In this document: positions 52,720 to 61,825 of the stretch, piece after piece | Position numbering within the stretch: position 1 is the first letter of the stretch | Layout: each line of letters opens with the position of its first letter | NCBI RefSeq assembly: GCF_031202305.1 | Contig: NZ_CP101731.1 | Location: 1,426,001 to 1,490,000, forward strand | Direction of reading: 5' to 3' | Origin: Pelagibacterium sp. 26DY04 | Lineage (GTDB): Bacteria; Pseudomonadota; Alphaproteobacteria; Rhizobiales; Devosiaceae | DNA: 64,000 nt | Made by a program: the position numbers and the translations under genes | The notes under the pieces: generated by a model | The model's database searches: none | Told to the model about the DNA's origin: nothing | The model's input: only the letters and a program-made list of their open reading frames with translations

Positions 52720-53298
52720 ATGTTCTCGCAGCAGGATTTGTTCGCGGCAAAAGCACCGGTGCCACGCTATTATTTCGCCTTGCGGCCCACCGGGCCGGTG
52801 GCGAGGGCAGTCGAACGTTTGGCCGGCCAAATGAAGGGACGGTACGGCCTCGATGGTCGGATCTGTCACGCTGACCGGTTGCATGTTTCGCTATGCGCGG
52901 TGGGGGCAGGTCGGCGCCATCTTAAGGGCGACATCGACGCTGCACTTGCCGCCGGAGCTCTTGTGGTGGCCGAGGCCTTTGCGGTGCGCTTCGATACTAT
53001 TTCGGTATTCAATGGGCCTTGCGTCGTGCTGCGCAGCCGCCAATCGTCGCCCGCGATATTGGCCCTGAGGAAAAGCGTGCAGCGCGCACTCATCAAGGTG
53101 GCGCTGCCGCCCGGGCAGTCAACAATTTGTCCGCATATGACCATCTTACGGCCGGCCGAGCGGATTCGGGAAATCTCGCTGGAGGAGCCGATCCAGTGGG
53201 TCGTGCGCGATTTCGTGCTGGCGCAGTTGGGTAAAGGAAGGATTTTCGATATCGGTCATTGGCCGCTCCGCCCGAAAATCGGGGGCGAGTTGCACTAA
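52720..53298 (+). CDS. 2'-5' RNA ligase/LigT-like phosphodiesterase
   Basis: 192 residues. The two catalytic tetrapeptides HVSL (H55) and HMTI (H139) of the 2H superfamily are present, in a fold opening RYYFALRPTGPVARAVERLA. Such enzymes open or close 2',3'-cyclic phosphates or ligate RNA in vitro; the physiological role is unclear. GGAGG lies before the ATG. The stop overlaps the ogt stop by 4 bp on the opposite strand. It may be co-transcribed with the TetR gene 75 bp upstream. Confidence 0.85.
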   Translation: MFSQQDLFAAKAPVPRYYFALRPTGPVARAVERLAGQMKGRYGLDGRICHADRLHVSLCAVGAGRRHLKGDIDAALAAGALVVAEAFAVRFDTISVFNGPCVVLRSRQSSPAILALRKSVQRALIKVALPPGQSTICPHMTILRPAERIREISLEEPIQWVVRDFVLAQLGKGRIFDIGHWPLRPKIGGELH

Positions 53299-53810
53299 AC
53301 AAGTGCCTGCGCTTCCGCCCGCGTTGAACTGTGCGCCTTTTCCAGATCGAGCAGGTAACGCTTGGCCTCGAGGCCGCCGGCAAATCCGGTAAGGCTGCCA
53401 TCGGCGCCAACAAGGCGATGGCACGGCACGATGATCGAGAGAGGATTGCGGCCATTGGCGGCGCCGACCGCACGGGCAGCGAATGGCTTGCCCAGGGCCG
53501 CTGCCAGATCGCCATAGCTTTGTGTTTTGCCATAAGGAATGTCGAGCAGCGCGCTCCAGACGGCCTGCTGAAAGCGCGTTCCCGAAGAGGCGAGCGGCAG
53601 TTCGAACCGGGTGCGTTGTCCGGTAAAATATTGATCGAGCTGCTGCTGAGCCAGGTTCAGGATGGCGTGGTCGCCGACGGAACGGAGCGGCCCGAGCGGC
53701 ACGCGGCGTGGATCGTCATTCTCCCAAAGAATGGCGACCAACTCACTGGCGTTTGCGACGAGTGTGAGGGCGCCAACAGGGGAAGTGATCGTTTTGCTGG
53801 ATAAGGACAT
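53295..53810 (-). CDS. ogt: Methylated-DNA-protein-cysteine methyltransferase
   Basis: 171 residues. The active site IIVPCHRLVG has the acceptor Cys at 130, and QQAVWSALLDIPYGKTQSYGDLA with the HTH that flips the base is complete. It repairs O6-alkylguanine by taking the alkyl group in one suicide reaction. AAGGAG lies 7 bases before the ATG at 53810; an upstream extension of 32 codons has no support. The N-terminal Ada-type domain is absent, so it is the Ogt form. Confidence 0.92.
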   Translation of the reverse strand: MSLSSKTITSPVGALTLVANASELVAILWENDDPRRVPLGPLRSVGDHAILNLAQQQLDQYFTGQRTRFELPLASSGTRFQQAVWSALLDIPYGKTQSYGDLAAALGKPFAARAVGAANGRNPLSIIVPCHRLVGADGSLTGFAGGLEAKRYLLDLEKAHSSTRAEAQALV

Positions 53811-53895
53811 GCGGCGCTCCTTGGAAGCCGCCAGTATTGCATCGGCCATCAGAGCCCGCGACCCGGATTTGGCGATCCGTCCGGCCAATGCAAAC

Positions 53896-53918
53896 GGCCC
53901 CGCCAAGCGGGCGGGGCC
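53896..53918 (-). terminator. GC hairpin after the BON-domain gene
   Basis: GGCCCCGCC and GGCGGGGCC form a perfect 9-bp stem with a 5-base loop, 25 bp past the BON gene stop on the minus strand, followed by GTTTGC. The T run is short, so this is a weak intrinsic terminator or an mRNA 3' end. Confidence 0.55.
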
Positions 53919-53942
53919 AGGACAGAAGAATAGAGCGGCGGG

Positions 53943-54659
53943 CTAGCCGGTGGTGAACCGGCGCTCGCCGGTTCCGGTTTCCGTATTCACCCGCAGGTTG
54001 TTCTGCACATGAGAAACGCCGGAAATATCGTCGACGATATCCTCGGCGCGGCGCTTGTCCTGACGGCTGCTGACGGTGCCGCTCAAGGTCACCTCGCCGC
54101 CTGAAACCGAGACCTCGATATTGGAGGCATCAAGCGCCCAGTCGTCGGTCAACCGGTCATGGACGTCCTCGCTGATACGGTCATCAGATCGGGTGTAGCC
54201 GCGCGGACCGCGGCCGCGATGGTGATTTTCCCGATCCATGCGCCGACGCCGTTCGGCGTCTTCATCACCCATCCAGGACTGGACCTCGTCACTTGCCTTG
54301 TCCCAGAACCCGCGATCCTCATCGCGGTGCCGTTCGGCGCGGAAGCGGTCCGCATACCCGCGATTGCCGCGATAACCGGGCTCCATGCCCTGCCGCCCGC
54401 GGGAACCGAAAAAGCCCCCGCCGGTGTAGTATCGTCCACCCATGCCGAGCGCGCCAGGCACACCGAAATTGCCGGTGTTGTACTGGCTACCATAATCTGG
54501 ACGACGATCGTAATAGCCGCCTTCGCGGTCGAAATCGTCGGCATAGGGATCGTAGCCTTGGCTTTCATAATCGGCGTCGTTCCGATCGCGCCAATCGCGC
54601 CGTTCCGCTCTCTGGCGGCGGTCGTATTCGCGTTCGGGGTTCCAGCGATCCTGTGCCAT
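53943..54659 (-). CDS. BON-domain protein with a Gly/Arg/Asp/Tyr-rich N-terminus
   Basis: 238 residues. The first ~150 are low complexity, rich in Arg, Asp, Gly and Tyr (YDRRQRAERRDWRDRNDADYESQ, GGRYYTGGGFFGSRGRQG), and probably disordered. The C-terminal ~70 residues are one BON domain (RLTDDWALDASNIEVSVSGGEVTLSGTVSSRQDKRRAE, then ISGVSHVQNNLRV), which binds membranes or lipids. No signal peptide is visible. Stress-related BON proteins of this type are common in Hyphomicrobiales. A single-gene unit with a hairpin after it. Confidence 0.8.
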   Translation of the reverse strand: MAQDRWNPEREYDRRQRAERRDWRDRNDADYESQGYDPYADDFDREGGYYDRRPDYGSQYNTGNFGVPGALGMGGRYYTGGGFFGSRGRQGMEPGYRGNRGYADRFRAERHRDEDRGFWDKASDEVQSWMGDEDAERRRRMDRENHHRGRGPRGYTRSDDRISEDVHDRLTDDWALDASNIEVSVSGGEVTLSGTVSSRQDKRRAEDIVDDISGVSHVQNNLRVNTETGTGERRFTTG

Positions 54660-54777
54660 ATTCCTCTCTCCATGATTGGGTTAGTGGCCCGCGCTTGTAT
54701 CGGACCGTCGAAAGGAAAATCGGGAGGCGGCGAACCCCGTTCCGCAAATTTGCCCAAGGTTAAACGAAGGGGCTCGC

Positions 54778-55521
54778 CTAGAGCAGCCAACGAAAGGCAC
54801 GGCGAAGCTCGTTGGCGCCATCGGCGGGAAACCAGCGGCCGTGCGCAATAACGATGCGTTCCGGATTCCAACTGATCATCGTTTCGACAGCGTTCCGAAG
54901 GTCGGTTTTGTTGCGGCGATAGGTGAGGCGCATGTCGCGCGGCATCTGCCCATCCGGGGCCTGTACGCCTCCCAGCCTGGTCACCAGCCGCATGAGCGGA
55001 TTGGAAAGCTTCTCGGGTTCGAAGTTTTCGATGAGGTCGGTCAGGATCAGAGTGCGGGACCTGCGGTGGAAGAACACGATCTCGGTCATGAAGTCGCCGC
55101 TGATCGGCAGAGTGGCGATCTCTGCATCCCAGGGAAAGCCGGAAGGGTTGGAGATTTCATTCGTGGGGAAGGTGATCCGCTTGCCCGCCTGTTCACGAAT
55201 GCGCGGGGCGAGATAGACCTTTGCTTCTGGATAAGCCGTGTGCCATTCGGGCACCCACCAATAGTGGATCCGGTTAGGCCCGATGACATAGGCCGGAGCA
55301 CCCTCCGCCTCGATCTCGGATTTGAGACCGGCAGAAAGCGGCGTTGGGGAGTGGATGAACAACGTTCCATCCGAAAGGCGCACCACCGTCATCCGGGTAG
55401 GAAAGCCCATCCTTGGCCACGGCATGCCGAACTCAATGATTGGGCCGTCGACGATCCAGATGTCCTGGGCAATCGGCTTAAAGGTGTCGAGCGGCGGATA
55501 CGTGCGATGGTCATGCGTCAT
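54778..55521 (-). CDS. DUF4336 (metallo-beta-lactamase-like fold) protein
   Basis: 247 residues. YPPLDTFKPIAQDIWIVDGP, then MTVVRLSDGTLFIHSPTPLS, VIGPNRIHYWWVPEWHTAYPEAK and ERIVIAHGRWFP follow DUF4336, a family with the metallo-beta-lactamase fold in which only some metal ligands are kept (here H in LFIHSP, H in NRIHYW, H in IVIAHG). Enzymatic activity has not been established. The gene is 27 bp downstream of the YafY-type regulator and is probably controlled with it. Confidence 0.85.
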   Translation of the reverse strand: MTHDHRTYPPLDTFKPIAQDIWIVDGPIIEFGMPWPRMGFPTRMTVVRLSDGTLFIHSPTPLSAGLKSEIEAEGAPAYVIGPNRIHYWWVPEWHTAYPEAKVYLAPRIREQAGKRITFPTNEISNPSGFPWDAEIATLPISGDFMTEIVFFHRRSRTLILTDLIENFEPEKLSNPLMRLVTRLGGVQAPDGQMPRDMRLTYRRNKTDLRNAVETMISWNPERIVIAHGRWFPADGANELRRAFRWLL

Positions 55522-55548
55522 GGAGCCAGCATAAATGCGCGAATGCCG

Positions 55549-56244
55549 CTAGTGCCAGTGCCGTTCGGCCTGCCATTGCGTGTACCAGTCGTCAGCAAGA
55601 ACAGCCCTACGGCGGCCATAGCGCATTTCCGTCAGCTCAGCTGAAGCGATCCGTTCGGTGCGGAAATGCCGAAACGCTTCGCGCAGGGTGCACCAGGCGG
55701 CGATGATCTGCTTGTTTTCATAAAAGGCGATCTGCACCGGCCAGATGTCACGCTCGGACGGATTGCCCTTTTCATCCTCATAGGCGATCCGCAGCGCTCT
55801 CTCGGCCCGCATCGCGCGGCGCACCAGGGCCAGCAGGGGCAGGGGCTCGCGATCGCCCTCAACCCGGACGGGCCAGAGCCCTGTATCGGAAATCCGATCC
55901 CGCAGGTCCTCGGGCGAGGCGGTGGCGATCTTGGCCAATGCGTTGCGCGCTGCGTTCGAGAGTTCGACGTCGGGCTGCACTTCCACCCAGCGCGCGCCGA
56001 GCACCAGCGCTTCGAGCTCGTCGGCCGAAAACATCAGCGGCGGCAGGAAGAATCCTGGGCGCAGCATGTATCCTATGCCGGCCTCGCCCTCGATCGGTGC
56101 GCCGAGCCCGACCAGTGTTTGGATATCGCGGTAGAGCGTGCGCACGGAAACGCCCTGATCGTCAGCCAATTGCGCCGCCGTTACGGGGCGTCGATGGCGT
56201 CGGAGCGCATCCATGATGGCAAATAGCCGCTCGGTCTTGTCCAT
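55549..56244 (-). CDS. YafY-type regulator (HTH plus WYL domain)
   Basis: 231 residues. N-terminal DeoR-like HTH (MDKTERLFAIMDALRRHRRPVTAAQLADDQGVSVRTLYRDIQTL) and a C-terminal WYL domain (ALRIAYEDEKGNPSERDIWPVQIAFYENKQIIAAW). WYL regulators sense nucleic acids or small ligands and often respond to DNA damage or phage. Here it sits in chromosomal DNA, divergent from the TPR gene and followed by the DUF4336 gene. The start is fixed by the HTH beginning at residue 3. Confidence 0.88.
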   Translation of the reverse strand: MDKTERLFAIMDALRRHRRPVTAAQLADDQGVSVRTLYRDIQTLVGLGAPIEGEAGIGYMLRPGFFLPPLMFSADELEALVLGARWVEVQPDVELSNAARNALAKIATASPEDLRDRISDTGLWPVRVEGDREPLPLLALVRRAMRAERALRIAYEDEKGNPSERDIWPVQIAFYENKQIIAAWCTLREAFRHFRTERIASAELTEMRYGRRRAVLADDWYTQWQAERHWH

Positions 56245-56344
56245 TGTCTCAAATCCGCTGCGAATCCGGTCTTACGTGCGATTGCATTATAGGGACGGGA
56301 CCACTATTGTCCGGCCACTTTTTTAAGACAGTCCGGATGCCGTA

Positions 56345-57139
56345 ATGAGCGAAGATTCCTTCCTGCGCGAAGTCGAAGAAGAACTGCGCAGCGATAAGCT
56401 GAAAGCCTTCTGGAGGCGCTTTGCGCCCTTCATTATCGGCGCTGCCGTGCTGATCGTGCTGCTGGTTGCCGCCAACGAAATTTGGAAGTGGTGGAGTTCG
56501 AACACCGCCGCGACGGCGTCCGACCAGTATTACGCCGCTGCCGACCTTGCCGAGCAGGGCGATATCGAGGGGGCGCAGGCCGCCTTTGCCGAACTGCAGG
56601 CGAGTGGGCCTGCGGGCTACGCCACGCTGGCGCGCTTCCAGGAAGCGGCCCTGTTGGTTGAATCGGGCGATATCGAGGGCGCCATTGCCGCCTACGACGC
56701 GCTGGCCGCGAGCCTTGACCAGCCTCGTCTGCGTGAGCTTGCCTATGTCTTTGCCGGGTATCTGGCCGTCGATCACCTTGATGCCGCTGCCGTTGAGCAG
56801 CGTGTGGGTGGCCTCACCGGCGAAGATAACCCGATGCGCAACAGCGCGCGCGAGGCCCTGGGGCTCGCTCACTACAAGGCCGGAAACATCGAGGAGGCGC
56901 GCGCCAACTTCGAGGCGATTGCTGCCGATCCGGCTGCCGGGCAGGACATGCAGCTTCGCGCGTTCGTCTATCTCGAGCAACTTGCCTCCACAGGGGTCGA
57001 TGTCAGCGAGGAACTCGTCGATGCTGCTGCCCCGGTCGAGGCTGCGCCCGAGGAAATCGTGATTCCCGCCGAGACGCCGAGCCTTGAAACGCTGGGACAG
57101 CCGCTTGAATCCGATGCTGGGCAGGCCCAAACGGAATGA
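56345..57139 (+). CDS. YfgM-like TPR membrane protein
   Basis: 264 residues. A short cytoplasmic N-terminus ([21 protein letters not shown]), one membrane helix (about 27-45, [19 protein letters not shown]), then TPR-like helical repeats ([59 protein letters not shown]) in the periplasm, and an acidic proline-rich tail. This matches YfgM, a helper of the SecYEG translocon. As in E. coli the gene lies next to der; the two overlap by 4 bp here. Confidence 0.85.
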   Translation: MSEDSFLREVEEELRSDKLKAFWRRFAPFIIGAAVLIVLLVAANEIWKWWSSNTAATASDQYYAAADLAEQGDIEGAQAAFAELQASGPAGYATLARFQEAALLVESGDIEGAIAAYDALAASLDQPRLRELAYVFAGYLAVDHLDAAAVEQRVGGLTGEDNPMRNSAREALGLAHYKAGNIEEARANFEAIAADPAAGQDMQLRAFVYLEQLASTGVDVSEELVDAAAPVEAAPEEIVIPAETPSLETLGQPLESDAGQAQTE

Positions 57140-58590
57140 CCGTTACCGTTGCCATTGTCGGCAGACCCAATGTAGGCAAATCCACGCTGTTCAACAGGCT
57201 GGTGGGCAGGAAGCTCGCTATTGTCGACGACACGCCTGGCGTGACGCGCGACAGGCGGGAGGGCGTGGGGCGGATCGGCGACCTCACCTTCACGCTTGTC
57301 GACACGGCTGGCTATGAAGATGCCAATGACGACAGCCTCGAAGCCCGCATGCGGCGCCAGACCGAGATGGCGATCGCCGAAGCCGATGTCATTCTGTTCA
57401 TGATTGATGCGCGCGCCGGCATCACGCCGACCGACGAGCATTTCGCGCGATTGTTGCGCAAGGCGGACAAGGAAATCCACGTCATCGGCAACAAGGCCGA
57501 AGGCAGGGCCTCCGACGCAGGGTTGATGGAGGCTTTTTCGCTCGGCTTTGGCGAGCCGGTGCCCCTTTCGGCCGAACACGGGCTGGGGCTCGCCGATCTT
57601 TACACAATCGTCTCCCAGGCAGTGGATCGCGCCGAAGAAGCCAAGGCAGCGGCCGAAGCCGACGAATTCGATTACGAGATGGTCCGCAGGCCCGAGGTCG
57701 ACGTCGATGTCGATGAGGATGAAGGCGAGGATCAGGCAGGCGAAACCGCGCCCATGCGGTGGGATCCCAACCGCTACCTCAACGTTGCCATCGTAGGACG
57801 CCCCAATGCGGGAAAATCGACGCTCATCAATCGCATGGTGGGCGAAGACCGGCTTTTGACAGGGCCGGAGGCGGGGATCACCCGCGATTCCATCATGGTG
57901 CCCTGGGAATGGGAAGGCCGCGTCATCAATCTCGTCGATACCGCCGGCATCCGGCGCAAGGCGCGCGTGCAGGGCAAGCTCGAAAAGCTCTCGGTGGCCG
58001 ACAGCCTGCGCTCGATCCAGTATGCCGAAGTGGTGGTGCTGCTGCTCGACGCGACCATTCCGTTCGAAAAGCAGGACTTGGCACTGGCCGACCTCGTCGA
58101 GCGCGAGGGGCGGGCGATGGTGATCGCCGTCAACAAATGGGATCTGATCGAGGACAAGAACGCCAAGATCCTAGAACTGCGCGAGCAATGCGAGCGGCTT
58201 TTGCCGCAGCTTCGCGGCATTCCGCTTGTCACCATGTCGGGCTTGCAGGGTCGCAATATCGATAAGCTGATGAAGGCGATCTTCGATATCGAGCGTGTCT
58301 GGAACGTCAAGATCCGCACTGCCAAGCTCAACCGCTGGCTCTCGGCCATGACAGAACACCACCCGCCTCCGGCGGTGTCGGGGCGGCGGCTCAAGCTCCG
58401 CTACATGACACAGGCCAAGACCCGGCCCCCCAGCTTCATCGTCTTCGCTTCGCGTCCCGACGCGCTGCCGAAAGCCTATCAGCGTTATATCGTCAACGGC
58501 ATCCGGCAGGATTTCAACCTGCCTGGGACGCCAATTCGGCTCTGGGTGCGTGGGGGCAAGAACCCCTATGTGGACGAGGACGGAAAGTAG
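57136..58590 (+). CDS. der: GTPase Der (EngA)
   Basis: 484 residues with two tandem GTPase domains: GRPNVGKST at about 9-17 with DTPGVTRD and VDTAGYED, and GRPNAGKST near 220 with NKWD near 335, followed by the C-terminal KH-like domain ([37 protein letters not shown]). Der is essential for maturing the 50S ribosomal subunit. A ~25-residue acidic linker ([13 protein letters not shown]) between the domains is longer than usual. It overlaps the YfgM-like gene (ATGA) and is followed by a two-way terminator. Confidence 0.97.
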   Translation: MTVTVAIVGRPNVGKSTLFNRLVGRKLAIVDDTPGVTRDRREGVGRIGDLTFTLVDTAGYEDANDDSLEARMRRQTEMAIAEADVILFMIDARAGITPTDEHFARLLRKADKEIHVIGNKAEGRASDAGLMEAFSLGFGEPVPLSAEHGLGLADLYTIVSQAVDRAEEAKAAAEADEFDYEMVRRPEVDVDVDEDEGEDQAGETAPMRWDPNRYLNVAIVGRPNAGKSTLINRMVGEDRLLTGPEAGITRDSIMVPWEWEGRVINLVDTAGIRRKARVQGKLEKLSVADSLRSIQYAEVVVLLLDATIPFEKQDLALADLVEREGRAMVIAVNKWDLIEDKNAKILELREQCERLLPQLRGIPLVTMSGLQGRNIDKLMKAIFDIERVWNVKIRTAKLNRWLSAMTEHHPPPAVSGRRLKLRYMTQAKTRPPSFIVFASRPDALPKAYQRYIVNGIRQDFNLPGTPIRLWVRGGKNPYVDEDGK

Positions 58591-58600
58591 GCAACAAAAA

Positions 58601-58620
58601 AGCCCGGCAACTGCCGGGCT
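58601..58620. terminator. Bidirectional terminator between der and the SDR gene
   Basis: AGCCCGGCA and TGCCGGGCT form a 9-bp stem with a 2-base loop. Six A residues precede it and TTTG follows, so it can act for der (plus strand) and for the converging SDR gene (minus strand). Confidence 0.9.
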
Positions 58621-58643
58621 TTGTCCAGGGCGCTTTGGTCTAT

Positions 58644-59375
58644 CTAGAGCGGCTCCTCGCCCCTCAGTACATCCACTCGCATGCCGGTCCTGTCATATGC
58701 CGGCGAAACCAGATCGACGATCCTGGGCGCAACCTCATCGGGCGTCGGCAGCGTCAGCGGGTCCTCGCCGGGCATGGCTTTCGCCCGCATGGCGGTGCGG
58801 ACCTGGCCGGGATAGAAGACGTTGACCTTGACTTCGGTGATGGCCATCTCGCCGGCATAGGCCTTGACCATGGCGTCGAGCGCGGCCTTCGAGGCGGCAT
58901 AGAGGCCCCAATAGGGCTTGGCCGAAAGCGCCGCGCCCGAGGAGATGAACACGGCGCGGCCGGCATCGGATTGGCGCAGCAGAAGGTCGAGCGAGCGGAT
59001 CAGCCGGTAGTTGGCGCCGACATTGACGCCGAACACATTAGCGAAATCCTTGGGCTGGATGTGGGCGAGGGGGCTGAGTGTCCCCAAGGCCCCGGCATTG
59101 CCAATCAGCCCGTCGAGCTGGCCCCAGCGCTCGAAGATGGCGGCTCCCAGGCGGTCGATGGCTTCCCCGTCAGTCAGATCCATGGGCACCAGCGTCGTCG
59201 CGGAGCCCAGTGCCTGAATCTCGTCGTCCAGATCTTCAAGACCCCCCACCGTTCGTGCCACGGCGATGATGTGGGCGCCGCGGGCGGCGGCGTTCTTGGC
59301 GGCAGCATAACCCAGCCCCCGCGAAGCGCCGGTGACCAGCACGACGCGGCCGGCGAGGTCCTTGTTGTCGGTCAT
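58644..59375 (-). CDS. Short-chain dehydrogenase/reductase
   Basis: 243 residues of classical SDR type: NAD(P)-binding VLVTGASRGLGYAAAK, NAG in LIGNAGALG, catalytic Ser in AVFISSGAAL and Tyr-Lys in YWGLYAASKAA. The substrate is unknown. The basic residue in GASRG suggests NADP preference. Its ATG at 59375 directly abuts the purF stop (59377), and this purF-SDR pair is common in Hyphomicrobiales, so the two are likely co-transcribed. Confidence 0.9.
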   Translation of the reverse strand: MTDNKDLAGRVVLVTGASRGLGYAAAKNAAARGAHIIAVARTVGGLEDLDDEIQALGSATTLVPMDLTDGEAIDRLGAAIFERWGQLDGLIGNAGALGTLSPLAHIQPKDFANVFGVNVGANYRLIRSLDLLLRQSDAGRAVFISSGAALSAKPYWGLYAASKAALDAMVKAYAGEMAITEVKVNVFYPGQVRTAMRAKAMPGEDPLTLPTPDEVAPRIVDLVSPAYDRTGMRVDVLRGEEPL

Positions 59376-59376
59376 T

Positions 59377-60891
59377 CTATACGGCTTCCCTCAGCATCGA
59401 GACCTGCTTGGGGTCGTTCTTGTCGCGACCGTCCAGATCGGTGAGCGGCGTGGGGTAGTCCCCCGTGAAGTAGTGATCGGTGAACTGCGGCGCCTGCGCG
59501 TTGCGCTTTTCCCCGCCTACCGCGAGATACAGCCCGTCGATCGACAGGAACTGAAGCGAATCCGCGCCGATATAGCGGCACATGTCTTCAAGCGTCGCAT
59601 ACTGGTTGGCCAGCAGCTTTTCAGGATCGGGCGTATCGATGCCGTAATAGTCCGAATGATAGATCATCGGACTGGCGACCCGGATGTGGACTTCCTTGGC
59701 GCCGGCGTCGCGGATCATCTGCACGATCTTGAGCGAAGTCGTCCCGCGCACGATGGAATCGTCGACCAGCACCACGCGCTTGCCCTCGATCACCGCGCGG
59801 TTGGCCGAATGCTTGAGCTTGACGCCCAGCGCGCGGATGGACTGGGTCGGCTCGATAAACGTGCGGCCCACGTAATGGTTGCGGATGATGCCGTATTCGA
59901 ACGGAATGCCCGATTGCTGGGCATAACCGAGCGCGGCCGGCGTGCCCCCATCGGGGACGGGCACGATCACGTCGGCTTCGATCGGCGCTTCCTTGGCGAG
60001 ATTGACGCCCATCGCCTTGCGCGCCGCATAGACCGAGCGGCCCGCAACCACGGAGTCGGGACGGGCGAAATAGACATATTCGAAAAGGCAAACCCGCTCG
60101 TGGCGCGCCTTGAACGGCTTGAAACTGTCGATGGTGATCGAGCCGTCCTTCTGAATCTCGCAAACGATCACTTCGCCGTTTTCGACGTCGCGAACGAATT
60201 TGGCGCCGATGATGTCGAGCGCGCAGGTTTCGGACGCAAAAATCGGCTTGCCATCGAGTTCCCCTAGCACCAGGGGGCGGATGCCATTGGGGTCCCGCGC
60301 GCCGATGAGCTTGGTGCGTGTCATGGCCACCATGGCATATGCGCCCTCGATGGCGCCGAGCGCATCGATGAAGCGGTCCGCAGAGCCCGAGCGCTGCGAG
60401 CGGGCGATCAGATGCAAAACGACCTCGGTGTCCGAGGTCGATTGGCAGATGGCCCCTTGAGCGATCAATCGTTTGCGCAGCGACAACCCGTTGGTGAGAT
60501 TGCCGTTATGCGCGATGGCGATGCCGCCGACCTCGAGCTCGGCAAAAAGCGGCTGCACGTTGCGCAGCACGGTTTCGCCGGTGGTTGAATAGCGCACATG
60601 CCCCATGGCAATGTTGCCGGGCAGGCGGCCCAGGGTAGCGGCGTCGGTGAAGTGATCGCCCACCAGCCCCAGATGGCGCTCAGAACTGAAGCGCTTGCCG
60701 TCGAAGGTGACGATACCGGCCGCTTCCTGTCCGCGGTGCTGGAGGGCGTGCAGGCCTAGCGCAGTCAGAGCCGCAGCATCACCATGGCCCAAAATGCCGA
60801 ACACGCCGCACTCCTCGCGCAGCGTGTCCCCATCCATATCCAGCGCCAATCCCGAAAGATGATCGCCTGTCGTCGCGTGGAGCGTGCTCAA
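59377..60891 (-). CDS. purF: Amidophosphoribosyltransferase
   Basis: 504 residues. The N-terminal glutaminase nucleophile is Cys28 in LREECGVFGILG, after a 27-residue leader that is removed in this enzyme class. The C-terminal PRPP-binding motif VVLVDDSIVRGTTS is complete, and the middle shows GNLTNGLSLR and VRYSTTGETVLRNVQP. It catalyses the first step of purine synthesis from PRPP and glutamine. The gene follows cvpA in the same direction with a 142-bp gap. Confidence 0.97.
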   Translation of the reverse strand: MSTLHATTGDHLSGLALDMDGDTLREECGVFGILGHGDAAALTALGLHALQHRGQEAAGIVTFDGKRFSSERHLGLVGDHFTDAATLGRLPGNIAMGHVRYSTTGETVLRNVQPLFAELEVGGIAIAHNGNLTNGLSLRKRLIAQGAICQSTSDTEVVLHLIARSQRSGSADRFIDALGAIEGAYAMVAMTRTKLIGARDPNGIRPLVLGELDGKPIFASETCALDIIGAKFVRDVENGEVIVCEIQKDGSITIDSFKPFKARHERVCLFEYVYFARPDSVVAGRSVYAARKAMGVNLAKEAPIEADVIVPVPDGGTPAALGYAQQSGIPFEYGIIRNHYVGRTFIEPTQSIRALGVKLKHSANRAVIEGKRVVLVDDSIVRGTTSLKIVQMIRDAGAKEVHIRVASPMIYHSDYYGIDTPDPEKLLANQYATLEDMCRYIGADSLQFLSIDGLYLAVGGEKRNAQAPQFTDHYFTGDYPTPLTDLDGRDKNDPKQVSMLREAV

Positions 60892-61033
60892 ATTAATCCA
60901 CCATGATTGCGAAGACTAAGGAGCGGTTCGAAATAACGGGTTCTCGCCCGGTTCGGAAAAACCGCTCGTTCACCGGGGGCTTACGCTCCCGGCGTGGTCA
61001 AGTCAACACGACCGCAGGCCGCGTGCGGCGATA

Positions 61034-61648
61034 TCACACTCCGTTGATCGTCGAAGGCGGTGCGGGCGTCGCCTGCTCGGGTGCCGGTTGCAGTTCGGTA
61101 CTCTCTTCGTCGATGACCGGATCTTCGATCGGGCCGCCGCCCTGGAGCAGGTCATTGACCTGTTCCTCGAGATTTTCCGGCAACAGCGAGATAAGGCCCT
61201 CGCCCAGCGAGCGCAAGGTCGGCAACGATTGGGCTTCGCCATACCACTGCAAATTGGGCGGGTTGGGACCGATCAGCCAGTCGGCGAAGATCACGACCAC
61301 TACGGCGATCAGAATGCCGCGCAACGCGCCGAAGACGAAGCCCAGGGTCCGGTCGAGCGGCCCGAGTTTGCTGTCGGTGATGAAGTCGCCGATTTTCATG
61401 GTGAGGAGATGCAGCACGATCAACGCCACGATGAAGCTGACCACCACCGTTGCGATATTGGCCCATAGCGGATCGGCAACGAATTCCTGCGCGATCTGTG
61501 GCTGATAGAAGAACATATAGGCGGCGAAGGCTGCTGCGCCGGCCCATGTGACCAGGGAAAGCACTTCGCGGGTCAATCCGCGCGCCGTCGCCAGTAGTGC
61601 GGAAATCAGAACGAGGATTCCGACGGCGATGTCGAAAGCGGTCAGCAT
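61034..61648 (-). CDS. cvpA: CvpA family membrane protein
   Basis: 204 residues with four hydrophobic segments (about 4-22, 30-48, 65-85 and 105-127) and the family phrases ALLATARGLTREVLSLVTWAGA and DRTLGFVFGALRGILIAVV. CvpA was first linked to colicin V export and is needed for envelope stability in several bacteria. Adjacency to purF is a long-known pattern. The C-terminal ~80 residues are soluble, acidic and proline-rich. Confidence 0.92.
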   Translation of the reverse strand: MLTAFDIAVGILVLISALLATARGLTREVLSLVTWAGAAAFAAYMFFYQPQIAQEFVADPLWANIATVVVSFIVALIVLHLLTMKIGDFITDSKLGPLDRTLGFVFGALRGILIAVVVVIFADWLIGPNPPNLQWYGEAQSLPTLRSLGEGLISLLPENLEEQVNDLLQGGGPIEDPVIDEESTELQPAPEQATPAPPSTINGV

Positions 61649-61734
61649 GAGAATGGTTCTCCAGCAAGCCCTTTTAGAGTGCGATCAGGAAAAGTTGCAG
61701 ACTTTTCCGGTTCGGTCGCACGACCGATCAATGA

Positions 61735-61779
61735 CTTAGAGCGCTCACTCCGATTCCATCGGAGTGATCAAGCTCTAAG
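61735..61779. repeat. Nested palindromic intergenic element
   Basis: Outer arms CTTAGAGC (61735-61742) and GCTCTAAG (61772-61779) enclose inner arms CACTCCGAT (61746-61754) and ATCGGAGTG (61758-61766). A second motif just before it, GGAAAAGTTGCAGACTTTTCC (61688-61708), is also palindromic. This looks like a chromosomal REP-type mosaic of the kind scattered through Hyphomicrobiales genomes. It lies in the 177-bp gap between radA and cvpA and may also mark mRNA ends. Confidence 0.7.
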
Positions 61780-61825
61780 GCTCGTTTAGCCGCTAAATGT
61801 GTCAAAGCCAAGCGATTGCTTGGGA

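Noticed and set aside
54149..54871. Hydrophobic-looking frames opposite and across the BON gene
   Set aside because: They arise from the Arg/Asp/Gly-rich codons of the BON protein read in other frames.
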